This document shows, in pieces, positions 8,986 through 18,231 of a stretch of 64,000 bases of DNA. The position numbers and the translations under genes were made by a program. How positions within the stretch are numbered: the first letter of the stretch is position 1; each line of letters starts with the position of its first letter. The stretch covers positions 186,001 through 250,000 of the forward strand of contig NZ_FOTR01000007.1 of assembly GCF_900114645.1 (NCBI RefSeq), written 5' to 3'. The notes beneath the pieces are model-generated. The model saw nothing but the letters and a program-made list of their open reading frames with translations, made no database searches and was not told the origin of the DNA. The DNA comes from Gracilibacillus orientalis (lineage in GTDB: Bacteria; Bacillota; Bacilli; Bacillales; Amphibacillaceae).

Positions 8986-9511
8986 TATTTTCAGACTCCT
9001 TTCGTAATTTCTTCATTTTCTTTATTCCTTTGATAGTCTTACTCATTTTTACTGATATCATGCACTCACCTACTGATTGAAAAGTTTCTTGTTCAAAATC
9101 TGCTGATACATCGAGCTGAATGTGCCGTTTATTACTGTAATGGGACCTGATCCATTCAACTAATGTTATTATGGACACATATAAATAAGCTGTAATAGAA
9201 GGATCATATGTAGCAACAATAGTTTCTGTATCTATCTTTTCTATTTCCGATTTTTTTAGCACACTTTTTGCCAGGTGATACATCTCTTTCATCTCCGCAT
9301 GATTATCCGTATCTAAAGACGGGAAATCTAACTCGGTGAGATCGATTGTCTCTTGATAAAGAGTGATATGCAATAAACTGACTTTAAATTGGACACATTT
9401 ATCTTCTTCGTCCCATTGCCAGTCCATATATATGTAAACTCGAGATCGCGATAAAATAAACAGCATGATCATGAAAAGAAATATTATAATTATTAATAAG
9501 ACAATCAGCAT
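8975..9511 (-). CDS. ytfI: DUF2953 family membrane-anchored protein YtfI
   Basis: 178 residues. A hydrophobic helix occupies residues 1-20 (LIVLLIIIIFLFMIMLFI), then a DUF2953 domain with beta-rich WDEEDKCVQFKVSLLH and a C-terminal Lys/Arg-rich tail. DUF2953 proteins are linked to sporulation in Bacillus by gene context (ytfI-ytfJ). The stop overlaps the ytfJ start by 11 bases. Start ATG 9511 has GAGGTGAG upstream. The biochemical role is unknown. Confidence 0.88.
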   Translation of the reverse strand: MLIVLLIIIIFLFMIMLFILSRSRVYIYMDWQWDEEDKCVQFKVSLLHITLYQETIDLTELDFPSLDTDNHAEMKEMYHLAKSVLKKSEIEKIDTETIVATYDPSITAYLYVSIITLVEWIRSHYSNKRHIQLDVSADFEQETFQSVGECMISVKMSKTIKGIKKMKKLRKESENSGR

Positions 9512-9664
9512 ATTCTCACCTCATCCTTATTATTTACGAGAAAATACTAGAATAATCATAAAGTAGTAACAATCAACACAAAATAATCAAAGTTATCGAT
9601 AGGATAGCTCAGGAAACCATGATAAGATGAGAAGGGATACATATGCTTGTTAGGAGGCAAGAAA

Positions 9665-10465
9665 ATGGACAACAGAAGTAATTTATTTTTTTATTACAAG
9701 AAAAATAAGGATCTTATTAAAAAGTTGAAACCTTTATTCGAATATGTTGAAAGTCAAGGCTTTCAAATTGTAGAAGAATCAAAAGATGCTAATATTGTCA
9801 TCAGCGTCGGTGGAGATGGTGAATTCCTACAAGCTGTCCGTCACACGCACTTTCGTCAGGATTGTTTATATGTAGGAATTACGCAGGCAGATGAATTAGG
9901 CTTGTACTGCGATTTTAATATTGATCAATATGATGAGATCGTGGATTCAATGATTAATGACAGTATCGAGGTTCGCCGCTTTCCGGTAATTGATGTAACC
10001 ATCAATGGACAGTCAACGTTCCATTGTTTAAATGAAGCTGCTATTCGCTCAGCTATTATTAAAACGATTGTTATGGATGTATTTATTGATGATAATCATT
10101 TCGAGCGATTCCGTGGAGATGGATTAATTGTGGCGACTCCTACTGGAAGTACAGGTTATAATAAGTCAACTTCAGGCGCTGTTATTGACCCGAAAATCCC
10201 TTGTTTACAAGTAACGGAGCTTGCTTCTTTAAACAATAATCGCTATCGTACGTTGGGTTCTTCGTTTGTATTAAGTCAAGATCGAGTATTACGCCTCGAA
10301 GTGATACAGGATGGTAATGACTATCCGATTGTAGGGCTTGATAATGAAGCCTACTCAATAAGAAACATTCAAACGTTAACAATTCAGTTGAGTGATAAGC
10401 GAATTAAAACGGTGAAGTTGAAAAACAATTCCTTCTGGGATCGCGTCCAACGAACATTCCTTTAA
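9665..10465 (+). CDS. nadK: NAD kinase (second Bacillus type, NadF/PpnKB)
   Basis: A 266-residue NAD kinase making NADP+ from NAD+ and ATP or polyphosphate. It has the GGDGEFLQAV motif carrying the catalytic Asp, LNEAAI for NAD binding, and DGLIVATPTGSTGY with the glycine-rich loop. Bacillus carries two NAD kinases; position beside ytfI and ytcJ identifies this as the YtdI-type copy. Start ATG 9665 follows TTAGGAGG; an in-frame ATG 18 bases upstream overlaps that site. B. subtilis sppA and yteJ, which lie between ytfI and this gene, are missing here. Confidence 0.95.
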   Translation: MDNRSNLFFYYKKNKDLIKKLKPLFEYVESQGFQIVEESKDANIVISVGGDGEFLQAVRHTHFRQDCLYVGITQADELGLYCDFNIDQYDEIVDSMINDSIEVRRFPVIDVTINGQSTFHCLNEAAIRSAIIKTIVMDVFIDDNHFERFRGDGLIVATPTGSTGYNKSTSGAVIDPKIPCLQVTELASLNNNRYRTLGSSFVLSQDRVLRLEVIQDGNDYPIVGLDNEAYSIRNIQTLTIQLSDKRIKTVKLKNNSFWDRVQRTFL

Positions 10466-10640
10466 GAAAAGCGCAAAACGCCCGTTTAGAAACGTAGTGG
10501 CTGGAGCGAATCAACTGAGATAAAGGAATCACGGTAAGCTTGCGAGCCGATGATGACTTATCGTAGGGTGATTCGTGAAGTCGCCTAGTTTTTGGGCGTT
10601 TGGAGCTAGACACCAGCGCAAATTTTATACTTTCTTGTCA
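10466..10640. repeat. Bacillaceae-type intergenic repeat unit
   Basis: The stretch after the NAD kinase stop begins AAAAGCGCAAAACGCCCG and ends near GGGCGTTTGGAGCTAG, so ACGCCC and GGGCGT pair across about 110 bases. Inner parts GATAAAGGAATCACGG and CCTACGATAAGTCATC can also fold. From memory, units with GTCTAGCTCCA and a GCGCTTTT end recur between genes in many Bacillaceae. The distal end carries TTTTATACTTTCTTGTC, also seen at 47.5 and 56.0 kb. Confidence 0.65.
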
Positions 10641-10673
10641 TAAAAAAACAGAGGTGCTATGCCTCTGTTTTTT
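10641..10673. terminator. Bidirectional rho-independent terminator
   Basis: AACAGAGG and CCTCTGTT pair around a short loop, with an A-run before and a T-run after. It serves the convergent NAD kinase and ytcJ genes; the last codons of ytcJ form part of the stem. Confidence 0.85.
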
Positions 10674-12252
10674 CGTACATGATTTCTCCGTCTACGATGG
10701 TTGCTTTTACTTCTATTTCATGGAATAGGTCAGGATCGTGTTGGAACAGATCTCTTTCTAATATAGTGAAATCGGCTACATAGCCTGGCTTGATCAGGCC
10801 GCGGTCATGGACATGATTAATAACATATGCACTACCTTTGGTATATAAAGAAATCGCTTCAAATACGGAAAGCTTCTGATGACTGCCATATATTTGTCCA
10901 TCCATATTTGATCTTCTTGTCACCGCTGCTTGCATTCCCAATAGCGGATTCACCTCTTCAATTGGCGCATCTGAACCACCAGCACAGGCAATACCGTTAT
11001 TTAAATAAGTTTTCCATGGATAAGCAGCGTTTGTTCGACTGTCACCTAGCCTGTCCTTGACCCACGGGAAATCCGAAGCAACAAATGATGGCTGAATATC
11101 CAACACTACCGGGATTTTCTTTAATCTATCCAATAATTTATCATTCATAATTTGGGCATGAATGATTCGATCTTTTAAATCATTATCTAGTGGATACTTT
11201 TCAATACAAGTGACAATCTCCTCAACCGCCTTATCACCTATTGCATGCACAGCGACCGGATGCTGAAATTTTCGTGCTTTTTGAAAAAGAATCTCTAAAT
11301 CTTGCCTCTTATGAATAGGGATTCCTGCATTTTCTGAGTCATCATGGTACGGTTCACTCAACCATGCAGTCCTGCCACCTAATGCACCATCTGAAAATAT
11401 CTTCATGGCTCCAAGTGTGGTGAATTCTCCACCATCACCATATTGCAATCCCTGATCAAACATTTCATTAAATACAAGGTGATGAACTAATAAGTGTGCT
11501 CTAAATTTATACTTCTTAGGTAAAATTTGATGATATGCTTTCAATGTTCGTTTGAAGCCACCATAATAGGAAAGATCTTCACTATGTCCACCGACTAAAC
11601 CTAAACGAAGTAGATCCTCTATTGCAACCTTGACTGTTTCCTCCAATTTCGATTCTGATATCGGGGGCATCATTTCCTTCACTAATTCCTGGGCTTGATC
11701 TAGTAAATATCCTGTCGGCTCTCCTGATCGATCTCGAATAATTTTCCCACCCTGTGGATCTTCTGTTTCAGTTGTTATCCCTGCTAATTCCAATACCTTA
11801 GAGTTAACAATAATCGCATGACGACATATTCGAGACAATATGATGGGATGCCCTCTCGAAATATCATCTAATTCTTTTTTATCCATAATTCTTGCATCTT
11901 GCCATTGATTTTCATTCCATCCATCTGCTATTAACCAGTCACCTGGTTTTAATTCCTCCACTTTTCTTTCTAAAGCTTGTAATACTTCTTTTGCAGACTT
12001 CATAGAGGATAAGTCTAGGTGTAGCAATTTTTCACCATGACCAATTATATGTAAATGACTATCGACAAACCCAGGGTACATTGTTGCCCCATCCATGTTA
12101 TATTCTTCGTCTATTCTGTGCCTAAATGTATGGAGTAACTCCGACTTGTTACCAACTTCTATAATTGTTCCATCTTCTACATATACAGCTTCTGCTATCG
12201 ATGTTTCATCTTCCATTGTATAAATTGTTCCACCATAAAAAAGTGTTCCCAT
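10657..12252 (-). CDS. ytcJ: YtcJ-like amidohydrolase (amidohydrolase-3 family)
   Basis: About 531 residues of the metal-dependent amidohydrolase superfamily. The amino-terminal beta-sandwich is followed by the metal-binding FVDSHLHIIGHG (HxH). A carboxylate-containing barrel strand, AVHAIGDKAVE, a HAQIM His and the metal Asp in GGSDAPIEEVNPL follow. The C-terminal GYVADFTILE closes the sandwich. Substrates of this group (formamides, N-substituted amides) are mostly unknown. Start ATG 12252 lies 6 bases after AGGTG. It is monocistronic and shares a terminator with the NAD kinase gene. Confidence 0.92.
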   Translation of the reverse strand: MGTLFYGGTIYTMEDETSIAEAVYVEDGTIIEVGNKSELLHTFRHRIDEEYNMDGATMYPGFVDSHLHIIGHGEKLLHLDLSSMKSAKEVLQALERKVEELKPGDWLIADGWNENQWQDARIMDKKELDDISRGHPIILSRICRHAIIVNSKVLELAGITTETEDPQGGKIIRDRSGEPTGYLLDQAQELVKEMMPPISESKLEETVKVAIEDLLRLGLVGGHSEDLSYYGGFKRTLKAYHQILPKKYKFRAHLLVHHLVFNEMFDQGLQYGDGGEFTTLGAMKIFSDGALGGRTAWLSEPYHDDSENAGIPIHKRQDLEILFQKARKFQHPVAVHAIGDKAVEEIVTCIEKYPLDNDLKDRIIHAQIMNDKLLDRLKKIPVVLDIQPSFVASDFPWVKDRLGDSRTNAAYPWKTYLNNGIACAGGSDAPIEEVNPLLGMQAAVTRRSNMDGQIYGSHQKLSVFEAISLYTKGSAYVINHVHDRGLIKPGYVADFTILERDLFQHDPDLFHEIEVKATIVDGEIMYEKTEA

Positions 12253-12320
12253 TTCTATCACCTAGCCTAGCCTTATAATCTTCTGTTGATATGATATAAC
12301 GATAGCAAAAAGTGTTCCAT

Positions 12321-12351
12321 AAGAAAAGGATAGTGCTCTATAGCACTATCC
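12321..12351 (-). terminator. Terminator of the SASP gene
   Basis: A perfect 10-base stem, GGATAGTGCT with AGCACTATCC, around a four-base loop, followed on the minus strand by TTTTCTT. It is ten bases past the sspA-like stop. Confidence 0.9.
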
Positions 12352-12360
12352 TCGATTTTA

Positions 12361-12567
12361 TTATTGATTTGCTTGTCCACCCATTTGTTGTTCAGCCATT
12401 TGTACAAGACGTTTTGTGATCTCTCCACCAACTGAACCATTAGCACGTGAAGTAGTATCAGCGCCTAAGTTTACACCAAATTCTTGTGCAATTTCAACTT
12501 TCATTTGGTCTAGAGCTTGGCTAACACCTGGAACTACTAGATTGTTTGAAGTGTTGTTATTCGCCAT
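12361..12567 (-). CDS. sspA: Alpha/beta-type small acid-soluble spore protein
   Basis: 68 residues, the normal size. It has the two conserved blocks of alpha/beta SASPs: [15 protein letters not shown], with the Glu-Phe bond cleaved by the germination protease GPR, and [20 protein letters not shown], which contacts DNA. The protein coats and protects DNA in the dormant spore and is degraded during germination. It has a perfect AGGAGGTG ribosome site, its own terminator and a sigma-G-type promoter, so it is monocistronic and forespore-specific. Synteny with thiI and nifZ supports sspA. Confidence 0.97.
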   Translation of the reverse strand: MANNNTSNNLVVPGVSQALDQMKVEIAQEFGVNLGADTTSRANGSVGGEITKRLVQMAEQQMGGQANQ

Positions 12568-12596
12568 CTGCTTTCACCTCCTCTTGACTACATTAC

Positions 12597-12627
12597 TATC
12601 ATGAGCTTTTAGAGGTGAAATCATGCA
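12597..12627 (-). promoter_or_regulatory. Predicted sigma-G promoter of sspA
   Basis: On the minus strand TGCATG (-35) is separated by exactly 18 bases from CATGATA (-10), matching the sigma-G pattern TGMATR-N18-CATNNTA. It ends 30 bases before the ATG. Confidence 0.85.
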
Positions 12628-12665
12628 AAATATTAACTGGTAGTTGTTGTTAAATCATCCAACTG

Positions 12666-13868
12666 TTAGAGTAAATCTTCCATTTCCTCTTCTTGTTTAT
12701 TTTTTGCTTCAACCACAACAGTTTCAACCGATGACAAGATGTCCTGAATATCTTGGTCATATTCTACATTTACTTCAAATTGCTCTACCTTTTCCAATTT
12801 TGGTTTTGTTTTTGGCTGTTTAGGTACGAAAACCGTACAACAATCTTCAAACGGCCGGATAGAAATATCATACATGTCGATATCTTCCGAGATTCTTATG
12901 ATTTCGTCTTTATCCATCGTAACTAACGGCCTGATCACAGGATAATTCGTTACTGCGTTAATGGCATGCATGCTCTCCATTGTCTGACTGGCTACCTGTC
13001 CAAGACTTTCACCAGTTATAAGCGATAAGATGCCTTCCTGTTTTGCAACTGCTTCACTAATACGCATCATCATTCTTCTCATCACTGTCATCGAATAACC
13101 ATGTGGAATTTCACGGTGTATCTTCTGTTGCAACGCTGTAAAAGGCACAATATGCACTTTTATTGAATGGCCGTAAAATGTCAATTTTTCCGCTAAATCT
13201 AATACTTTCTCTTTTGCCCTTTCACTTGTATATGGTGGTGAGTGAAAGTGGATAGCTTCTAATTGAACACCACGTTTCATCGCTAAATAACCAGCTACAG
13301 GACTATCGATACCACCTGATAAAAGAAGTAAAGATTTCCCGGAGGAGCCTACTGGAAGACCGGTAGCACCTTGAATCTTTTTAGATGTTAAATAGGTTGC
13401 CTCAGGACGAATATCAACGGTGATTTCTAAGTCCGGTTGATGGACATCTACCGTGATATTTTCGGTATTTGCTAATAAATAACCGCCTAAAACCTGATTA
13501 AATTCTTGTGAACCAATAGGAAACTCTTTATTAGAACGCTTGGTTGATACTTTAAAGGTTCTGACATTCTCTGTTTCCGTTAAGAGATTAAGTGCTTGCT
13601 CTTTAATCGCTGTTTCATCATTCTCGACTTTGAGTGCCACACTCATATTTTGAATACCGAAAATCTTTCGGCATCTTGCCATTATCGCCTCAGGATCTTC
13701 TCCATTTAACACAATATACATTCGGTCACGTTTTTTGTCTACTTTAATCGCTGGAAAATTGCGCAATGCTTGACGAACATTATAAGCTAATTGAGTAGTA
13801 AACAGTTTTCTATTACGACCTTTCAATGTGAGTTCTCCATATCTAATCACTATATGATCAAATTGCAT
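12666..13868 (-). CDS. thiI: tRNA uracil 4-sulfurtransferase ThiI
   Basis: 400 residues in the order N-terminal ferredoxin-like, THUMP (about 60-165) and PP-loop adenylase domain (LLLLSGGIDSPVAGY near residue 180). The rhodanese domain of E. coli ThiI is absent, as in Bacillus. The enzyme adenylates and thiolates U8 of tRNA using persulfide from its partner cysteine desulfurase, encoded six bases upstream. The acidic C-terminal tail (KNKQEEEMEDLL) is unremarkable. Start ATG 13868. Confidence 0.97.
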   Translation of the reverse strand: MQFDHIVIRYGELTLKGRNRKLFTTQLAYNVRQALRNFPAIKVDKKRDRMYIVLNGEDPEAIMARCRKIFGIQNMSVALKVENDETAIKEQALNLLTETENVRTFKVSTKRSNKEFPIGSQEFNQVLGGYLLANTENITVDVHQPDLEITVDIRPEATYLTSKKIQGATGLPVGSSGKSLLLLSGGIDSPVAGYLAMKRGVQLEAIHFHSPPYTSERAKEKVLDLAEKLTFYGHSIKVHIVPFTALQQKIHREIPHGYSMTVMRRMMMRISEAVAKQEGILSLITGESLGQVASQTMESMHAINAVTNYPVIRPLVTMDKDEIIRISEDIDMYDISIRPFEDCCTVFVPKQPKTKPKLEKVEQFEVNVEYDQDIQDILSSVETVVVEAKNKQEEEMEDLL

Positions 13869-13874
13869 TGATAT

Positions 13875-15017
13875 CTACCCCATTACTTCACTTAATTTTT
13901 TAATGACTTCCTTTATTTTTTGACAGAAAAACTCAATTTCTTTTTCTGTTGTCTCATAAGACATACTAACACGCAGGCCGGAAATTGCAATATCCCGGTC
14001 TTTACCACATGCAATCAGAACCGCACTTTCATCCGCACTCTTCGATGAACATGCAGACTTGGTGGAAATAAATATGTCAAAGTCCTCTAAAGCATGTATT
14101 ACTACTTCTGGTTTTAATCCACGCACCGAAAAATTCACTATATGAGGCGCGCTATTTATTTTTGGTGTATTGATCACTACTCTATCCAGGCTGTGCAATT
14201 GTTCTATTAATACATTTTTCAGTGAAGTTAACTTTTCATCAAGCTTCGGTTGGTTTTCTTTAGCCAAACGCATCGCCTTCACTAATGAAACGATTCCGGC
14301 AACATTCTCCGTACCTGAACGTATTCTTCTTTCCTGACCACCACCATGTGCTAACGAAAACAACCTTACATTGTGCTTGACATAAAGAACTCCAGTCCCT
14401 TTCAATCCATGAATTTTATGACCGGATATCGTACATAAATCAATATGACACTCTTGAATGTCTAAAGCTACTTTTCCGTATCCTTGCACATGATCAACAT
14501 GAAAAAAAGCTTTCGGATAATTTTGAACAACTTCTCCTATTTCCTTTATTGGCTGAATCATACCTATTTCATTATTTACATGCATGACAGAAACCAATAT
14601 CGTATCTTCTCTCATCTCTTTCTTTAAGCTGTCTATTTCAATTAAACCTGACTGATCCACATCTAAATAAGTTACTTCAAAACCTAATGCTTCTAATCCC
14701 TGGCAAGTTTCGATAACAGACGGATGTTCAACAGAAGAGGTAATAATATGTTTCCCTCTATTTTGGTGTTCTAATGCAATACCTTTAATGGCTAGGTTAT
14801 TACCTTCTGTACCTCCCGATGTAAAGATAATTTCATTAGGGTATACTTCCAACAAAGATGCAGCTTGTTCTCTCGATTTACGTAATAAACGCTCCGCATC
14901 CATCCCAATGCCATGAATCGATGATGCATTACCAAAGTATTGAGTAGAAGCTTTAGTAAAACTGTCTAATACTTGTGGATTTGGCTTTGTCGTAGCGCTG
15001 TTATCTAAATAAATCAT
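13875..15017 (-). CDS. nifZ: Cysteine desulfurase (NifZ/IscS type) paired with ThiI
   Basis: A 380-residue class V aminotransferase fold. It has SGGTEGNNLAIKG for cofactor phosphate, HVDHVQGYGK, the PLP-binding Lys in SGHKIHGLKGTG, and the persulfide-carrying loop Cys in STKSACSSKSADES. It converts cysteine to alanine and passes sulfur to ThiI for 4-thiouridine. The start is ATG 15017 (MIYLDNSATT), the usual first residues of the family, close behind GAGGGGTTAAGG. Its stop is six bases before thiI, so they form one operon. Confidence 0.96.
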   Translation of the reverse strand: MIYLDNSATTKPNPQVLDSFTKASTQYFGNASSIHGIGMDAERLLRKSREQAASLLEVYPNEIIFTSGGTEGNNLAIKGIALEHQNRGKHIITSSVEHPSVIETCQGLEALGFEVTYLDVDQSGLIEIDSLKKEMREDTILVSVMHVNNEIGMIQPIKEIGEVVQNYPKAFFHVDHVQGYGKVALDIQECHIDLCTISGHKIHGLKGTGVLYVKHNVRLFSLAHGGGQERRIRSGTENVAGIVSLVKAMRLAKENQPKLDEKLTSLKNVLIEQLHSLDRVVINTPKINSAPHIVNFSVRGLKPEVVIHALEDFDIFISTKSACSSKSADESAVLIACGKDRDIAISGLRVSMSYETTEKEIEFFCQKIKEVIKKLSEVMG

Positions 15018-15115
15018 CCTTAACCCCTCTTTTTTGATTAACATTGGCATATCTTATCATAATTTACCGATCATGCAAATAAGTTATGCCTGACAAAAGT
15101 TTGCTTTTACCAATA

Positions 15116-15151
15116 GAAAAGATATTCCTATATCAAAACAGGAATATCTTT
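15116..15151 (-). terminator. Terminator for the ezrA-side transcript
   Basis: AAAGATATTCC and GGAATATCTTT pair around a short loop, with a short T-run on the minus strand. It is ten bases past the small membrane-protein gene and before nifZ. Confidence 0.75.
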
Positions 15152-15160
15152 CGACTTTTA

Positions 15161-15499
15161 CTATTCAGTATCAATATCTAACTTCGACATTAATTCGTCG
15201 ATGGAAACAGTATTGTCATCATTTAAATTTAGTGTGATGTTTGCTAAAGGTTGTTGAGCTTCCTGAGATTGTTGGGAATCAGCATCTGTATTATTCGTGT
15301 CCTCGTCTCGTTCTGAAAAATCGGGTATTTTCTTCGACCTAAATATAAAATCCGTCTGTTTGTAATCATGTTTATGTTGAACAGCCGCATGTTGATCAGC
15401 ATATACGTAGTTTTTTTGCCCCAAATCCAAATAAAAGAATAATACAATGCTCCAGGTGGTGACTGTCACCACAGATAATGTGATTACTAACTTCTTCAT
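15161..15499 (-). CDS. Hypothetical membrane-anchored protein, 112 aa
   Basis: Not recognised. Residues 4-26 form a single hydrophobic helix with two lysines before it (MKKLVITLSVVTV), suggesting an uncleaved anchor with the rest outside the cell. The exposed part has a basic His-rich stretch (QHAAVQHKHDYKQ), a charged linker and a Gln/Asn/Asp-rich region. It ends in a possible amphipathic motif, DELMSKLDID. A proper ribosome site (AAGGTGGG) precedes ATG 15499, 22 bases after ezrA, so it is probably co-transcribed with ezrA and then terminated. It has no equivalent in the B. subtilis locus. Confidence 0.7.
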   Translation of the reverse strand: MKKLVITLSVVTVTTWSIVLFFYLDLGQKNYVYADQHAAVQHKHDYKQTDFIFRSKKIPDFSERDEDTNNTDADSQQSQEAQQPLANITLNLNDDNTVSIDELMSKLDIDTE

Positions 15500-15521
15500 G
15501 TCTTCCCACCTTTAATTATAC

Positions 15522-17228
15522 CTAATTAGCCGTTTGTTGAAATGCTTTGTCCATTTCCTCTATTTTTGCCATGGCATTTGGATCAATATCTTCCAATGCT
15601 TTTACAACTGTTTCTAAGGCATTTTCGTATTTATAGTTTCTAAATAATTTTTCCGCTTCAGATAACTGGGCAGCTAATAATGGATGACCGCTTCGATATC
15701 GATTGCCATATTGAATCGCTAGTTCTACTAATCGTGCCTGATCCAGCAATAAATTCGTTTGTTCCACAAAATTATTAACTGATTTATTCGCTTCCGAAAT
15801 ACTATGTTGTACCTTTCCCATATCTAAAGGATGTTTTTGTAATTGATTCAGAACGAGTTCGCATTTTTCAACTGATTCTTCCAATGTATTGATGATAAAA
15901 GATGGAATACCTGGCATATTACTTTTCTGTAACTTCTTATCCGTATAGATTAATTGCTTCTTTAATGCTGCAATTTTTTCTTTTGCTTCCATTTCATCTT
16001 TTCTTAAATCTTTAATTTGCAATTGGAAGTCTTCTTGTGCTTTATCTAACTTATCAAGGTCTTCAGAGAATGTGTCAAGTTTATCTTTAATCTCCAAATG
16101 ATTAGCTTTTCGATCTTCATAATCTTTTTCTATTTGTTCAAATTGATTTTCTGTTTTAGCAAGCCATTTCTCAATACTAAGAAACAACTCTAAATCGGCC
16201 TCTTCTAAATAGTATGTTTGTTGCAATTCCTTAATTTGAGTAGACGTACTTTCAACCTGCTGTTTAATATCAGTTAAATGTTGTCTCTCATTCGGAAATT
16301 GGCTTTCTACAATTGACTTTGCTTTCGCTTCTTTTTCCAATAACTGAAACATTTCGTTCAGACGCTCATCCATTTGTTCTAATGATTCTTGAATAGTATT
16401 TGTCTCACCGTTATCTAATTCTCTTATAGCGCTTTTTAACAGGTTTTCATATTGCTTTATTTCCTTTTCAAAACCGAACTGCTGAACCCGATAACCTTCT
16501 TCCTCCATTTCAGCCATTCCTCTAAGCAATTCTTTCATCTGCTCTGGAATTAGCTGTTTGCATTGACGATAGAGATCTGGAAATGCACTTATTCTTTCTT
16601 CAATATTTTCAATCTCGTCTTTTAACACCTCGATCAATTCTTGCGCTTCAATATAATTTCCATCATCTGTTAACATGGAATACTCTGATAATCGTTTATC
16701 CACCTTAGTTAATTCGGATTCAAAAACAATTTCCGCTCGCCCAAATTGCGTGCGATTATGTAATAAGTATTTCTTCAGTTCTTTTATTCTCGGATCTAAT
16801 TCCTTGATTTCCTGTCGAACATATTGCTCTGAGTTAAGCAAATGATCAAGTTCTTTATACATGTCTTCAATATTACCTTCAATATTTTGCAAGGAATTTT
16901 CAACATGTTGCAGATTTTTCCTCGATGCAGTAATTCGAAATTTATCTGCCGCTTCTTCCGCGTCTAACAAGTATTCCTCCATATCAGGCAGTTCTCTTGT
17001 TAGAATGATATCCCAGCTTTCTTTCCAACTCTCAAATTTTTCTTGTGTTTCACCTGATAAATTCAGCTGTTTTACTTTGGCTAATTCTGACGTAACATGT
17101 CGATTCATAATATCCATCTTCCATGCTTCCAGTCGATCGACGTTATCATAGACCTTTTTCCTAAAGATTAGTCCAATAATAAGTAATACGATAATAATAA
17201 GAATTCCACCGATCACGAATTCCAACAT
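15522..17228 (-). CDS. ezrA: Septation ring formation regulator EzrA
   Basis: 568 residues, the family size. An amino-terminal transmembrane helix (FVIGGILIIIVLLIIGLIF) is followed by spectrin-like coiled-coil repeats to the end. The C-terminal patch NRYRSGHPLLAAQL contains the QNR-like segment required for mid-cell localisation. EzrA binds FtsZ and prevents extra Z rings, and also links to PBP1 recycling. The start is ATG 17228, 7 bases after AAGGAGG. Confidence 0.96.
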   Translation of the reverse strand: MLEFVIGGILIIIVLLIIGLIFRKKVYDNVDRLEAWKMDIMNRHVTSELAKVKQLNLSGETQEKFESWKESWDIILTRELPDMEEYLLDAEEAADKFRITASRKNLQHVENSLQNIEGNIEDMYKELDHLLNSEQYVRQEIKELDPRIKELKKYLLHNRTQFGRAEIVFESELTKVDKRLSEYSMLTDDGNYIEAQELIEVLKDEIENIEERISAFPDLYRQCKQLIPEQMKELLRGMAEMEEEGYRVQQFGFEKEIKQYENLLKSAIRELDNGETNTIQESLEQMDERLNEMFQLLEKEAKAKSIVESQFPNERQHLTDIKQQVESTSTQIKELQQTYYLEEADLELFLSIEKWLAKTENQFEQIEKDYEDRKANHLEIKDKLDTFSEDLDKLDKAQEDFQLQIKDLRKDEMEAKEKIAALKKQLIYTDKKLQKSNMPGIPSFIINTLEESVEKCELVLNQLQKHPLDMGKVQHSISEANKSVNNFVEQTNLLLDQARLVELAIQYGNRYRSGHPLLAAQLSEAEKLFRNYKYENALETVVKALEDIDPNAMAKIEEMDKAFQQTAN

Positions 17229-17480
17229 AAGTAATCCTCCTTCAAACAACCGATAGCTTGTATATGTATAGTTAAATTTCCTTATATTTTGAGATAAATT
17301 TATTGTTACTAGCTATGATACCATGTTTCTACACCTTTTTGCTAAAAATTTTACTATTTTTGAATATTTTTATCGAAAACTGTATTTTCCTACTGTAAGC
17401 TTCATTATTTGTCACTTAAAAGAATGTGTTGTATGCTAATAAAAATTCATAAAAGTCAGAATGATGAGGAGTGAAGATAT

Positions 17481-17960
17481 ATGTTTGAAACGCAAGGTTA
17501 TAATGGTGCTAAAGAAAAAAATTATCCAATAGTTATTAAACAATTAGATGCCCTTTTACAAGATGAACCGGATGTGATTGCTAATTTATCTAATGCATCG
17601 GCATTATTAAATCAATTCTTAGATGATGTTAACTGGGTTGGCTTTTATATGTGGAAAGACGACGAACTTGTATTGGGACCTTTCCAAGGATTACCGGCAT
17701 GTGTACGAATTAAAAGTGGTAAAGGAGTATGTGGATCTGCTGTTGCTGAAAAGAAAACCAAACTAGTAGCAGATGTACACCAATTCCCTGGCCATATTGC
17801 TTGTGATGCTGCGAGCCAATCAGAAATTGTAGTTCCAATTATTAAAAATGGTGAAGTTTTCGGTGTGCTGGATATTGATAGCCCTAATAAAAATCGCTTC
17901 GATGAAACAGACCAGAAATATTTAGAACAATTCGTTCAAACTTTGGAAAAATATATTTAA
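17481..17960 (+). CDS. ytsP: GAF-domain free methionine-(R)-sulfoxide reductase (YtsP)
   Basis: A 159-residue single GAF domain of the fRMsr type. LGPFQGLPACVRIKSGKGVCG carries two conserved Cys, and a third lies in GHIACDAASQSEIVVPI. Together they reduce free methionine-R-sulfoxide with thioredoxin as regenerant. VFGVLDIDSPNKNRF completes the fold. The start is ATG 17481 behind GAGGAGTG. It diverges from ezrA and precedes rpsD; B. subtilis hisJ and yttP between ezrA and ytsP are missing. Confidence 0.94.
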   Translation: MFETQGYNGAKEKNYPIVIKQLDALLQDEPDVIANLSNASALLNQFLDDVNWVGFYMWKDDELVLGPFQGLPACVRIKSGKGVCGSAVAEKKTKLVADVHQFPGHIACDAASQSEIVVPIIKNGEVFGVLDIDSPNKNRFDETDQKYLEQFVQTLEKYI

Positions 17961-17975
17961 AGAATCATATATATG

Positions 17976-18004
17976 TTGACATTCCTTCCCTATCATCATA
18001 TAAT
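17976..18004 (+). promoter_or_regulatory. Sigma-A promoter of rpsD
   Basis: TTGACA and TATAAT are both perfect consensus hexamers, 17 bases apart. The predicted start is near 18011. Confidence 0.92.
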
Positions 18005-18011
18005 GAACTTT

Positions 18012-18231
18012 GTGTAAAATTGTAGCCTATGTGAACCGCTGGCTGACCATTTTGTTCCTTACATTGGATCTTCAACTAATTCGTTGACGCCACCACATCC
18101 TGTGGAAGTGAGGTGCATCGTGTAACTCTCTGCTACTAGGGCGAGGATGCATGAAAACAAAATGGCTGTTGAGATAGGAACACTCTGTCTTATTTTATGC
18201 AAAATTCATATATAAAAGGAGAAGATGCACT
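18012..18231 (+). ncRNA. rpsD leader: S4-binding autoregulatory RNA
   Basis: A roughly 220-base untranslated leader between the promoter and rpsD. CCATTTTGTT (18047) pairs with AACAAAATGG about 100 bases on to close a multi-branch structure that includes CACATCCTGTGG. In B. subtilis S4 represses its own gene by binding a pseudoknot in the rpsD leader. Length, position and long-range pairing agree, but I have not matched it to a covariance model. AAAGGAG precedes the start codon. Confidence 0.75.

Noticed and set aside
10404-10613. 69-residue minus-strand ORF across the NAD kinase end
   Set aside because: It covers the coding end of NAD kinase and the repeat unit; no ribosome site, low-complexity Arg/Ser content.
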